From Bog-756 sp035949055 (GTDB lineage Bacteria; Actinomycetota; Acidimicrobiia; Acidimicrobiales; RAAP-2): a DNA stretch of 64,000 nucleotides. The position numbers and the translations under genes are program-made. The notes below the pieces were generated by a model. The model saw only the letters and a list, made by a program, of their open reading frames with translations. It was not told where the DNA came from and did no database searches. Location: contig DASZIO010000036.1 in NCBI GenBank assembly GCA_035949055.1, positions 1 to 64,000 of the forward strand, given 5' to 3'. This document shows positions 1 to 8,342 of the stretch, one piece after another. How positions within the stretch are numbered: position 1 is the first letter of the stretch; every line of letters begins with the position of its first letter.

Positions 1-182
1 CCGAGGACGTCGTAGGCGGCGGAGATCTCCTTGAACGTCTCCTCCTGGCCCGGGTTGGCATCCGGGTGGTACTTCTTGGCCAGCTTCCGGTACGCGCTGG
101 TGATCTCCTTGGCGGTGGCCGTCGAGGACACGCCGAGGGTCTTGTAGTAGTCCTTCTCGAACCATTCGCGTTGGGGCGCCAC
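1..182 (-). CDS. dnaJ: DnaJ co-chaperone, N-terminal part (runs off the window)
   Basis: This is the first 60 residues of DnaJ, the Hsp40 co-chaperone that stimulates DnaK ATPase activity and delivers unfolded substrates. The visible part is a J-domain: DYYKTLGV near residue 11, then KEITSAYRKLAKKYHPDANPG with the diagnostic HPD triad near residue 40. The remaining J-domain, Gly/Phe, zinc-finger and C-terminal parts lie beyond base 1. I chose the GTG at 182 because it begins the first in-frame segment with DnaJ similarity; no in-frame ATG lies close upstream, and a purine-rich GAGAGACGA stretch precedes it. It is third in the minus-strand order dnaK-grpE-dnaJ, 75 bases after grpE. In actinobacteria hspR often follows, but that position is outside the window. 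Confidence 0.95.
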   Translation of the reverse strand, partial: MAPQREWFEKDYYKTLGVSSTATAKEITSAYRKLAKKYHPDANPGQEETFKEISAAYDVL

Positions 183-257
183 CGATGTCGTCTCTCGTTT
201 CGTCTGGTACTCGTGCTGCTTGTAGCTGCTGGACCTGTTCGGGCGTTCGCGACGCGG

Positions 258-965
258 TCAGCCCCGCACCACGACCATGGCCGGGCGGAGCACTGCGCCG
301 CGCCAGCGATACCCGGGCCGCATGACCTGGGCCACCACGGGCTCGTCGTCCTCGGCCTCATCCCCGTTGGGAGCAGACGGGGAGGAACCGCCCTCGTCGG
401 CCTCCGGATCCACCTCGGCCGGCAGGTGACCCACCGCCTCATGGGTGTTGGGGTCGAAGCGCTCGCCGATCGGGCTGATCCGCTCGAGCCCCTCCTTGGT
501 CAACACGTCGCGTAACTGGCTGTACACGGCGTCGAGGGCCCGGCCGTCGACGGAACCGGGGTCACCCATGTGCTCGATGGCCAGGTCGAAGGTGTCGAGC
601 ACCGGGAGGATCTTCTCCAGCAGGGAGACGGCGGCCCGAGCCGTCTGGTCCGCCTGCTGCTTGATCACCCGCTTCTTGTAGTTCTCGAACTCGGCCTGTA
701 ACCGACGCAGCGAGTCGAGGTACTCGTCGCGCTGGGCGAACGCCAGGGCGACGGCATCGGACTCGGGGGCGTTCCCGTCGATGATCTCGGTGGTCACCTC
801 GAGGGGCTCATCGTCGAACAGGCCGTCGTCATCCGATGCGACCGGGCCACCCGTCCCGCCGGCGACGCGGTCGTCCCGGCCTGTCGGTTCGCCCGACCCG
901 GACGTCCTCTCGGCGTCCGGGCCCCGATTCGCTTCGTCATGACCAGACCCGTTCCTGCCGGTCAT
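258..965 (-). CDS. grpE: GrpE nucleotide exchange factor
   Basis: GrpE releases ADP from DnaK and so resets the Hsp70 chaperone cycle in the cytoplasm. The 235-residue protein has a long acidic, low-complexity N-terminus (about 1-70), a helical segment with RDEYLDSLRRLQAEFENYKKR near residue 80 that is the typical dimerising helix, and a C-terminal beta domain ending in YRWRGAVLRPAMVVV. FDPNTHEAVGH near residue 170 is a family hallmark. An acidic insert of about 20 residues (EADEGGSSPSAPNGDEAEDD) sits inside the beta domain, longer than in textbook GrpE. The ATG at 965 lies only 6 bases after the dnaK stop, so the two are very likely co-transcribed and translationally coupled. Identification is firm. 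Confidence 0.97.
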   Translation of the reverse strand: MTGRNGSGHDEANRGPDAERTSGSGEPTGRDDRVAGGTGGPVASDDDGLFDDEPLEVTTEIIDGNAPESDAVALAFAQRDEYLDSLRRLQAEFENYKKRVIKQQADQTARAAVSLLEKILPVLDTFDLAIEHMGDPGSVDGRALDAVYSQLRDVLTKEGLERISPIGERFDPNTHEAVGHLPAEVDPEADEGGSSPSAPNGDEAEDDEPVVAQVMRPGYRWRGAVLRPAMVVVRG

Positions 966-971
966 CGGCGA

Positions 972-2804
<1,833 letters not shown>

Positions 2805-2956
2805 CTTGTCGCCTCCAGCTTCTCGCCCGACTCGGGCGCCTCTCTCATGACCCGACTTGGTGCCGGCGCTCCGGGCCCGCACCCTCTCGATCTCACTTTT
2901 CGTACCCTTTCGATCCCACTCCGTACCCTGTGGATCTCAATTTGTTTCTGAGTCAC

Positions 2957-2985
2957 TATATCAAAGTTGAGTGCACTAGATACAA
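2957..2985 (-). promoter_or_regulatory. Candidate sigma-70 promoter of dnaK operon
   Basis: On the minus strand TTGTAT (2985-2980) is followed after exactly 17 bases by GATATA (2962-2957), giving a -35/-10 pair with sigma-70/HrdB-type spacing. The AT-rich patch stands out from its GC-rich surroundings. It overlaps the HAIR-like repeat, the arrangement expected for repression by HspR. Transcription would start near 2950, leaving an untranslated leader of about 145 bases before the dnaK ATG. The promoter is inferred from sequence only. Confidence 0.5.
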
Positions 2986-2986
2986 G
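2966..2986 (-). promoter_or_regulatory. HAIR-like operator (HspR binding site)
   Basis: The HspR inverted repeat consensus is CTTGAGT, seven bases, ACTCAAG. The minus strand here reads CTTGTAT, seven bases (CTAGTGC), ACTCAAC. That is 5 of 7 and 6 of 7 matches with exactly the right spacing, placed over the predicted -35 region of dnaK. A further ACTCAG follows at about 2955-2950 as a possible degenerate second half-site. HspR is known to repress dnaK operons in actinobacteria; its gene is not visible because the window ends inside dnaJ. Confidence 0.6.
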
Positions 2987-3182
2987 TTTCTTGCCACTAT
3001 TGCTGAGGAGTCTACCCGTCTCGGCCCTGACCAGGCCAAAGCGTCCTGAGAAATCCCTGTTCAGCAGCTTGGGCTTGCTCTTCAGGTCGTGGGCGGCGGG
3101 TTTGCGTTCTCGCCCGTCGGGAGCTCGTTTGGATCGGCCGGTCATCGGCGACCACCGCACCCGGCAGGGTTACGCTCTGATC

Positions 3183-3938
3183 ATGCCCGAGCTGGTACTT
3201 CTCCGTCACGGACAATCGGAGTGGAACGCCAAAAACCTGTTCACCGGCTGGGTCGACGTCGGGCTCACCCTCCTCGGGGAGTCCGAGGCCCGCGCCGCGG
3301 GGGACCTGCTGGCCGACCAGGTCGACCTCGACCTGCGCATCCTGCACACATCCTTGCTGACCAGAGCCATCCGCACCGCGGAGCTCACGCTCGAGCAGGC
3401 CGGGCGGAGCTGGTTGCCCGTGCGGCGCCACTGGCGGCTCAACGAGCGGCACTACGGCGCCCTCCAGGGCAAGAACAAGCGGGAGACCACGGCCGAGCAC
3501 GGCGAAGCCCGGGTCAAGGAGTGGCGGCGCAGCTACCGGATCCCCCCTCCGCCGGTCGACCGGGGCAGCCAGCACGACCCGTCGGGTGACGCCCGCTACC
3601 GGGACGTGCCCGCGGGGCTCCTCCCCGTCACCGAGTGCCTTTCCGACGTGGTGGGCCGGGTCCTCCCCTACTGGGACGACGTCATCGTGCCCGATCTGCT
3701 GGCCGAGGGGCCGAGGGGAGGGGCCGTGCTGGTGGTGGCGCACGGCAACAGCCTTCGCGGGTTGCGCAAGCACATCGACGGCATCAGTGACGACGACATC
3801 GTCGACCTCGAGATCCCAACCGGTATCCCGTTCCGCTACCGGTTGGCCGACGACCTAACGGTGCTCTCAGCGGACTACCTCGGCGACCCGGAAACGGCCA
3901 GGGCCTCGGCTGAGGCCGTGGCCCGACAAGCCGGCTGA
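3183..3938 (+). CDS. gpmA: 2,3-bisphosphoglycerate-dependent phosphoglycerate mutase
   Basis: The enzyme interconverts 3- and 2-phosphoglycerate in glycolysis and gluconeogenesis through a phosphohistidine intermediate. The 251-residue protein opens with LVLLRHGQSEWN, where His9 of the RHG motif is the phosphorylated residue. It continues with LTLLGESEARAAG, the family block RHYGALQGKNK around residue 95, and the second catalytic histidine in VVAHGNSLR near 186. The length matches dPGM rather than cofactor-independent enzymes. In-frame codons extend far upstream without homology, so I use the ATG at 3183, which gives the canonical N-terminus. It is divergent from dnaK and convergent with the PII gene; a strong dyad lies downstream. 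Confidence 0.96.
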   Translation: MPELVLLRHGQSEWNAKNLFTGWVDVGLTLLGESEARAAGDLLADQVDLDLRILHTSLLTRAIRTAELTLEQAGRSWLPVRRHWRLNERHYGALQGKNKRETTAEHGEARVKEWRRSYRIPPPPVDRGSQHDPSGDARYRDVPAGLLPVTECLSDVVGRVLPYWDDVIVPDLLAEGPRGGAVLVVAHGNSLRGLRKHIDGISDDDIVDLEIPTGIPFRYRLADDLTVLSADYLGDPETARASAEAVARQAG

Positions 3939-4004
3939 GCTTCTTCCGAACGCTCCTCACCAAGCCCGGTGCCCGACCGACCGACGCCTGAAGACGGGCG
4001 CGCC

Positions 4005-4032
4005 AGTGGCCGGCCCCTGGGGACCGGCCACT
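4005..4032. terminator. Bidirectional hairpin between gpmA and PII gene
   Basis: AGTGGCCGG and CCGGCCACT form a perfect 9-bp outer stem; after one C/A mismatch, CCC and GGG extend it. It lies between two convergent genes, 67 bases after gpmA and 69 bases beyond the PII stop. No T tract follows, as is usual for GC-rich actinobacterial terminators. Confidence 0.55.
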
Positions 4033-4100
4033 CGTCGCTCAGGTTCGTCTGTCCCCACAAATCCCCGCCACACCTATCGGCAGGGTGAGGCTCGAGGACG

Positions 4101-4439
4101 TCAGAGCGCGTCTGCACCGCGCTCTCCGGTGCGCACCCGGATCACCTCCTCGACGGGGAGTACCCAGACCTTGCCGTCACCGATCTTCCCGGTTCCCGCA
4201 TTGTCGACGATCGTCGAGGTCACCTCGTCGACCTGGGAGTCGTCCACGAGGACTTCGAGCCGGATCTTCGGGACGAACTCGACCTCGTACTCGGCACCCC
4301 GGTAGACCTCGGTATGGCCACGCTGGCGCCCGAAGCCCTGGGCCTCGGTCAGGGTCAGGCCATGGACCCCCAGGGTCTTCAGGCCCTCCTTCACCTCGTC
4401 GAGCTTGAACGGCTTCAGCACCGCCACGATCAGCTTCAT
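4101..4439 (-). CDS. glnB: PII nitrogen signalling protein (GlnB/GlnK type)
   Basis: This is a trimeric PII protein that senses 2-oxoglutarate and ATP/ADP and controls ammonium uptake, typically by plugging the Amt pore. The 112-residue protein begins MKLIVAVLKPFKLDEVKEGL. It has the T-loop GRQRGHTEVYRGAEYEVEFVPK with the modifiable Tyr51, and the C-terminal block TGKIGDGKVWVLPVEEVIRVRTGE. It follows amt on the same strand after a 39-base gap, the classical amt-glnK arrangement, so GlnK would be an equally good name. In other actinobacteria this tyrosine is adenylylated by a GlnD-type enzyme, which is not encoded here. An AAAGGAGAACA-type ribosome site precedes the ATG. Confidence 0.96.
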   Translation of the reverse strand: MKLIVAVLKPFKLDEVKEGLKTLGVHGLTLTEAQGFGRQRGHTEVYRGAEYEVEFVPKIRLEVLVDDSQVDEVTSTIVDNAGTGKIGDGKVWVLPVEEVIRVRTGERGADAL

Positions 4440-4478
4440 TGTTCTCCTTTCAGGGATTGGTCGTAGTGGTCCTGTCAG

Positions 4479-6041
4479 CTACACGGCTCCGCCCGGTGGT
4501 GAGCCGTCGTCGGGTTTGGCGCGGGCCAGCGTGGGAGCAGGCTCGTCCCCGGCCATGGAGAAGGCCCCGACCCGCTCGGCGAATGTCTCCTCCGGGAAGG
4601 CCTCCTCGCCGTGAATGGCCAGGTCACCGACCTCGAGTATCTCGTCTTTGTACCTCGCTCCTCGGAGCACCCACCCGATGACCTTCATCAGGATGAAGGT
4701 CACCAGCGCCGACCAGAATATGACGAAGATCGCAGCGCGGAACTGTTCCCACAGCTGGTGGGCGGACCCGGTGTACATCAAGCCGTTGACGGAGAACGGC
4801 ACGCACTTCCCACCCGATGCCACATAGGTGCTCTGCGTCGTGGCCACGACCTGCCCGGCCGCGTCCAGATGGCCGCACCCGTACTCGAGCATGTTCGGGT
4901 CGCCGAAGATGCCGAGCAGCATGCCGCCCATGAATCCGGCCATCCCGTGGGTGTAGACGACCCCCAGGGCATCGTCCACCTTCGAGAACGGGCGCACCTT
5001 GGACAGGAAGTTCCACGCCACCCACACCACGCCGGAACAGATCGCGCCGACGGCAATGGCCCCCCGGCCGTTGACCCAGCCGGCACACGGTGTGATCCCG
5101 ACCAGTCCGCAGATCATCCCGTTGACGGCACCGAGGAAGGTGGGTTTCTTCTCCTTGGTCAGCCAGGCGTCAAGGGCGATCCAGACAATGACGCCGACGG
5201 CAGTGGCCAGGTTGGTGTTGACGACCGCGGAGGCGGCACTGGCTCCGGCGTAGTACGGGTCACCGCCGTTGAAGCCGTTCCAGCCCAGCCACAGGATGCC
5301 GGCGCCCACCGCCGCCATCACCAGGTTGTTGGGTAAGGCGTGTTGTCGATCACGGAGGAGCCGCGGTCCGAGGACCCAAGCGGCCACGAATCCCGACACA
5401 CCGGCCGACATGTGGATCACGTAACCGCCCGAGAAGTCGAGCGAGCCCTCCTGGGCGAAATAACCCCCGCCCCAGAGCAGGAACGCGTCGATGGCGTACA
5501 CAAAGGTCGACCACAGAGGCACCAGCAGGCACCAGGCCAGGAACTTGATCCGACCGAGCACGCTCCCGAGGAACAGCAGGGGGGTGATGGCGGCGAACAC
5601 GAACTGGAAGTAGGCGAGCGAGGACGTCGGGAAGTGGAACGGGATGACCGTGTTGGCCGCCGACACCGCCTGGCCCTGTTCACCCACGCTGTCGGTGATG
5701 CCCCCGGGTTTACCGACCAGGTTCTCGAAGAAGTGCTTGACCCATCCCGTGCCGGTGAGCTGGGTCTGCACCCCGTTGTGCACCCCCCCTCCGACGGAGG
5801 TCGCCCCAAATCCCATCTTGTATGACCACAGCACCCAGGCGATGAGCACCAGCGAGAAGCCGGCGAACATCATGGCGAGCACGTTGACCGCCCATTTCTT
5901 CGGCACGATCGACGCATAGAGGACGGCCAAGCCAGGGAGGCTCATCAGTCCGACGAACGTGGCCGCAGTGATCTGCCACGAGTTGTCGGCGGGGTTGAGC
6001 CAACTGGGGTAGGGAACCTGTGTCAATGCTGCAGATAGCAC
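4479..6041 (-). CDS. amt: Ammonium transporter (Amt family)
   Basis: This is an inner-membrane trimeric ammonium channel with about 11 membrane helices. It shows the twin-histidine pore residues in their usual blocks, HMSAGVSGFVAAWVLGPR and YTHGMAGFMGGMLLGIF, plus the typical NGMICGLVGITPCAGWVN. The protein is 520 residues, longer than E. coli AmtB, with an enlarged periplasmic segment rich in Gly and Gln after the second helix (about residues 70-110) and a cytoplasmic tail of about 60 residues. I prefer the GTG at 6041 because GAGAGGAGC stands at ribosome-binding distance; the open frame continues 28 codons upstream without family similarity. It is probably co-transcribed with the PII gene. 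A GlnR-like box about 140 bases upstream points to nitrogen control. Confidence 0.95.
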   Translation of the reverse strand: MLSAALTQVPYPSWLNPADNSWQITAATFVGLMSLPGLAVLYASIVPKKWAVNVLAMMFAGFSLVLIAWVLWSYKMGFGATSVGGGVHNGVQTQLTGTGWVKHFFENLVGKPGGITDSVGEQGQAVSAANTVIPFHFPTSSLAYFQFVFAAITPLLFLGSVLGRIKFLAWCLLVPLWSTFVYAIDAFLLWGGGYFAQEGSLDFSGGYVIHMSAGVSGFVAAWVLGPRLLRDRQHALPNNLVMAAVGAGILWLGWNGFNGGDPYYAGASAASAVVNTNLATAVGVIVWIALDAWLTKEKKPTFLGAVNGMICGLVGITPCAGWVNGRGAIAVGAICSGVVWVAWNFLSKVRPFSKVDDALGVVYTHGMAGFMGGMLLGIFGDPNMLEYGCGHLDAAGQVVATTQSTYVASGGKCVPFSVNGLMYTGSAHQLWEQFRAAIFVIFWSALVTFILMKVIGWVLRGARYKDEILEVGDLAIHGEEAFPEETFAERVGAFSMAGDEPAPTLARAKPDDGSPPGGAV

Positions 6042-6180
6042 GGGCTGAGTGCTCCTCTCGTGAGATGACCGCCGTCTGCACCACCGTCGACATTCGACAG
6101 AAGGCACGAGGGGCGCCAAGGCCAAGACAGGGAGTTGTGTCCTGCTGCCGCAAACAATGCAGGTCGGGGATTACGGCACG

Positions 6181-6196
6181 GTCACGCCCGTGTTAC
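6181..6196. promoter_or_regulatory. GlnR-like box upstream of amt
   Basis: The 326-base gap 6042-6367 between amt and the next minus-strand gene holds no convincing gene. On the minus strand it contains GTAAC, six bases, GTGAC. This resembles the actinobacterial GlnR half-site pair (GTnAC, six bases, GnAAC), with one half-site off by one base. It lies 140 bases before the amt start, a reasonable distance for an activator site. No GlnR gene is in view, so the link rests on sequence and context alone. Confidence 0.4.
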
Positions 6197-6367
6197 CAAC
6201 GCGTGAACTGGCCCGAATCAGCAGGTCGTGGGCAGCGGCGCGCCGAGGGCGAGGTACAGACGGTGGAGACGCCAACAGCTGCGGCTCGCCGCCATCCGGT
6301 AAGCCGCTTCGTCTCTGTCCCGACAGTCCAAGGTGGCCCCGGCTCGGCCCGGGCGCGGCGGCTTGAT

Positions 6368-6976
6368 TCAGCTGGCCCTGCGCTCCCGGCCGGGTTTCGG
6401 TTTGGTCACGCGTCCCGAAGGGGTCGGCGGGGTGTACCGCTTGTTGGACGAGCCGCGGCCTGTCGCCGGAGCCTCGGCGCGCGCCTCCTTCAGCCTCTGC
6501 TGCAGACGGTAGGAACGGACGAGCAGCCAGGCCCCGGCAAAGATGTAGGGGATCCCGAAGCCCCAGAAATGCAGGTTGAAGAGGGACAGCCCGTAGAGGG
6601 CCATGGTGATGGCGAGGTAGAGGCGCTTGCGGAACCAGGCCGTGGCGAGCATCACCAAGGCGAGGGCCACTGACACCGCGCCGAGCTCGACGTACAGCGA
6701 CGGGTTGACGTGCAGCTTGTTGATCTGACCGGTGCTGAGCAGGGCTTTGGGGTCGTTGGCCACCAGGCTGGCCGAGATGATGAACCCGAGCGCCGCCGCG
6801 ATCGGAGCCGCGACGAGACCGATCATGCGCTCTCGGTCGTCGGCCCGCTTGACGGCCGCCTCGAGCTCGGGGACGGTCGTCGGGTACTCGCCGCCGGTGA
6901 GCCTCGGACCTGCATCCGCCGCGTCCGCCGGCTTCACCATGGCGTCGCGCATGCGCTCCCACAGGCTTCCGGGCAT
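6368..6976 (-). CDS. Conserved membrane protein, four predicted TM helices
   Basis: I do not recognise a named family. The 202-residue protein has a charged cytoplasmic N-terminus with LTGGEYPTTVPELEAAVKRADDRERM (about 26-50). Four hydrophobic segments follow: IGLVAAPIAAALGFIISA near 52, VELGAVSVALALVMLATAW near 97, LAITMALYGLSLFNLHF near 120 and GIPYIFAGAWLLV near 140. The C-terminal tail of about 50 residues is very basic (SSNKRYTPPTPSGRVTKPKPGRERR). The ATG at 6976 gives MPGSLWERMRDAM. No catalytic motif is visible. It stands alone between amt and another membrane protein on the same strand, with gaps on both sides, so no operon role can be inferred. Confidence 0.75.
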   Translation of the reverse strand: MPGSLWERMRDAMVKPADAADAGPRLTGGEYPTTVPELEAAVKRADDRERMIGLVAAPIAAALGFIISASLVANDPKALLSTGQINKLHVNPSLYVELGAVSVALALVMLATAWFRKRLYLAITMALYGLSLFNLHFWGFGIPYIFAGAWLLVRSYRLQQRLKEARAEAPATGRGSSNKRYTPPTPSGRVTKPKPGRERRAS

Positions 6977-7070
6977 GGTGCAGGTTAGCGCGCACCATCG
7001 CGCCGGTCGAAGGGTGGCGGTCGGTGGTACCTACCAGCTTCGGGCCGGTCGCCTCACTCGGATTCGCCGG

Positions 7071-7691
7071 TCAGCGAGCCATGGGCCGACGTCGACGAAC
7101 GAGTAACGCGGCAACGATGGCCAACCCCAGCGCGAGCACCAGCGCGGTCGGGAGGATGAAGACCCGCCACGAGGCCTGCTCGCCGGAGACGGTGGCCACC
7201 GTGGCCAGCAGGGCGGGATCGCCGGGAACGGTCACGGCGCGAACCTTCGCACCGATCGACGGGGTGGTGGTTCCGACGAGGTCCTCGTTGTAGCGGTGCC
7301 CGTCGAGGGTGAAGGTCGCCCGGCAGTCGTAGCCCGCGAGGTTGCTCCCACTGCCCCCCATCAACCCGATACACCCGGACACCGTGGCGTCGACGACCAC
7401 GCCGTGCCGGTGGAACTGGTCGATCTGGGCATTCCTCCGGGCCCCGGCCACGAACAGGACGACGCTGGTGACAGCCAGAGCCAACAGGCAGGCACCGACG
7501 ACCACCCAGGCCACCCGTCGAACGTCGACGTCGACGCCGGCGCCCCGAAGGGTCATGACCGGACCGTCGCTTCCCCCGCCGGTCGCGGCCGCGTCACCGC
7601 CATCGGGCGCGGTCGTGGTCGGGACTGCCCCGGGCGTGCCGTCTCCGGGGGGAGTGGCTGCGCCCGGAACGGTCGGCTCCGTCGTGGGCAT
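7071..7691 (-). CDS. Membrane protein with DUF3592-like extracytoplasmic domain
   Basis: The 206-residue protein has a Pro/Thr/Ala-rich disordered N-terminus and a first membrane helix (VAWVVVGACLLALAVTSVVLFVAG, about residues 60-83). An extracytoplasmic beta-rich domain of about 75 residues follows, and then a second helix (ILPTALVLALGLAIVAALLV) with an arginine-rich end. The order helix, small domain with GVVVDATVSGC and YDCRATFTLDG, then helix is typical of DUF3592 proteins, whose function is unknown. Two cysteines (SGCIG and YDCRA) could form a disulfide. The open frame extends upstream, but the ATG at 7691 avoids a low-quality arginine-rich extension. It is divergent from the cyclic-nucleotide-binding gene. 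The family call is tentative. Confidence 0.65.
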   Translation of the reverse strand: MPTTEPTVPGAATPPGDGTPGAVPTTTAPDGGDAAATGGGSDGPVMTLRGAGVDVDVRRVAWVVVGACLLALAVTSVVLFVAGARRNAQIDQFHRHGVVVDATVSGCIGLMGGSGSNLAGYDCRATFTLDGHRYNEDLVGTTTPSIGAKVRAVTVPGDPALLATVATVSGEQASWRVFILPTALVLALGLAIVAALLVRRRRPMAR

Positions 7692-7876
7692 CGGCCCATC
7701 ATCGCCCAAGTGTGATTCGCCCACGACCCGGGTGGGGCGTCGGCGGCCACGAGATCGTAGTCGTCGTCGGCTGACGACTTTCGAATCGCCGCGACAGCCG
7801 GCGCGCCCCTCCGCGCCTATCGAGACCGACGGATCCACCCGGGCAGGCCCTGGTCGGCTGCGGTATCCTCGCCGCC

Positions 7877-8299
7877 ATGGCGGCGCGCCCGAAGGCTCTC
7901 GACCTGAAGAGCATCTGGTTGTTCTCGAGCTGTACCGGGTCCGAGCTCCGCAAGATCCGCAGCTCGCTCGACGAGATCGAGGTACCGAAGGGGAAGGTGC
8001 TCGTCGAGGAGGGGAGGGTCGGGCTCGAGTTCTTCCTCATCGTGACGGGGAGGGCGGCCGTGACCCGCAACAACAAGAAGGTGGCCACCCTGGGGCCGGG
8101 CGACCACTTCGGCGAGATGGCCCTGCTCGACCGGCATCCCCGCTCGGCCTCGGTGGTATCCGAGACCGACATGGACCTGCTGGTCCTGTCTCAGCGCCAG
8201 TTCAACGGGCTGCTCAATTCGGTCCCCACCATCGCCCGCAAGATGCTGGCCGCCATGGCCAACCGACTACGCGAAGTCGACGCCCTGGCCTTCGACTGA
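7877..8299 (+). CDS. Cyclic nucleotide-binding domain protein (no DNA-binding domain)
   Basis: The 140-residue protein is almost entirely one cNMP-binding beta-roll: KGKVLVEEGRVGLEFFLIVTGRAAVTRNNKKVATLGPGDHFGEMALLDRHPRSASVVSETD. The phosphate-binding cassette FGEMALLDRHPRSASV keeps the Glu and Arg that contact cyclic phosphate and ribose in CRP-type proteins. It ends in a helix (ARKMLAAMANRLREV) with no helix-turn-helix, so it is not a CRP-like transcription factor as it stands. It may act through a partner protein. The ATG at 7877 lies just seven bases after a TATCCT hexamer, so a leaderless mRNA is possible. Neighbours on both sides read the other way. Confidence 0.85.
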   Translation: MAARPKALDLKSIWLFSSCTGSELRKIRSSLDEIEVPKGKVLVEEGRVGLEFFLIVTGRAAVTRNNKKVATLGPGDHFGEMALLDRHPRSASVVSETDMDLLVLSQRQFNGLLNSVPTIARKMLAAMANRLREVDALAFD

Positions 8300-8342
8300 C
8301 GATTGAGTACGACTGAAGGATTGCGGCCAACCGCGCTCCTGG

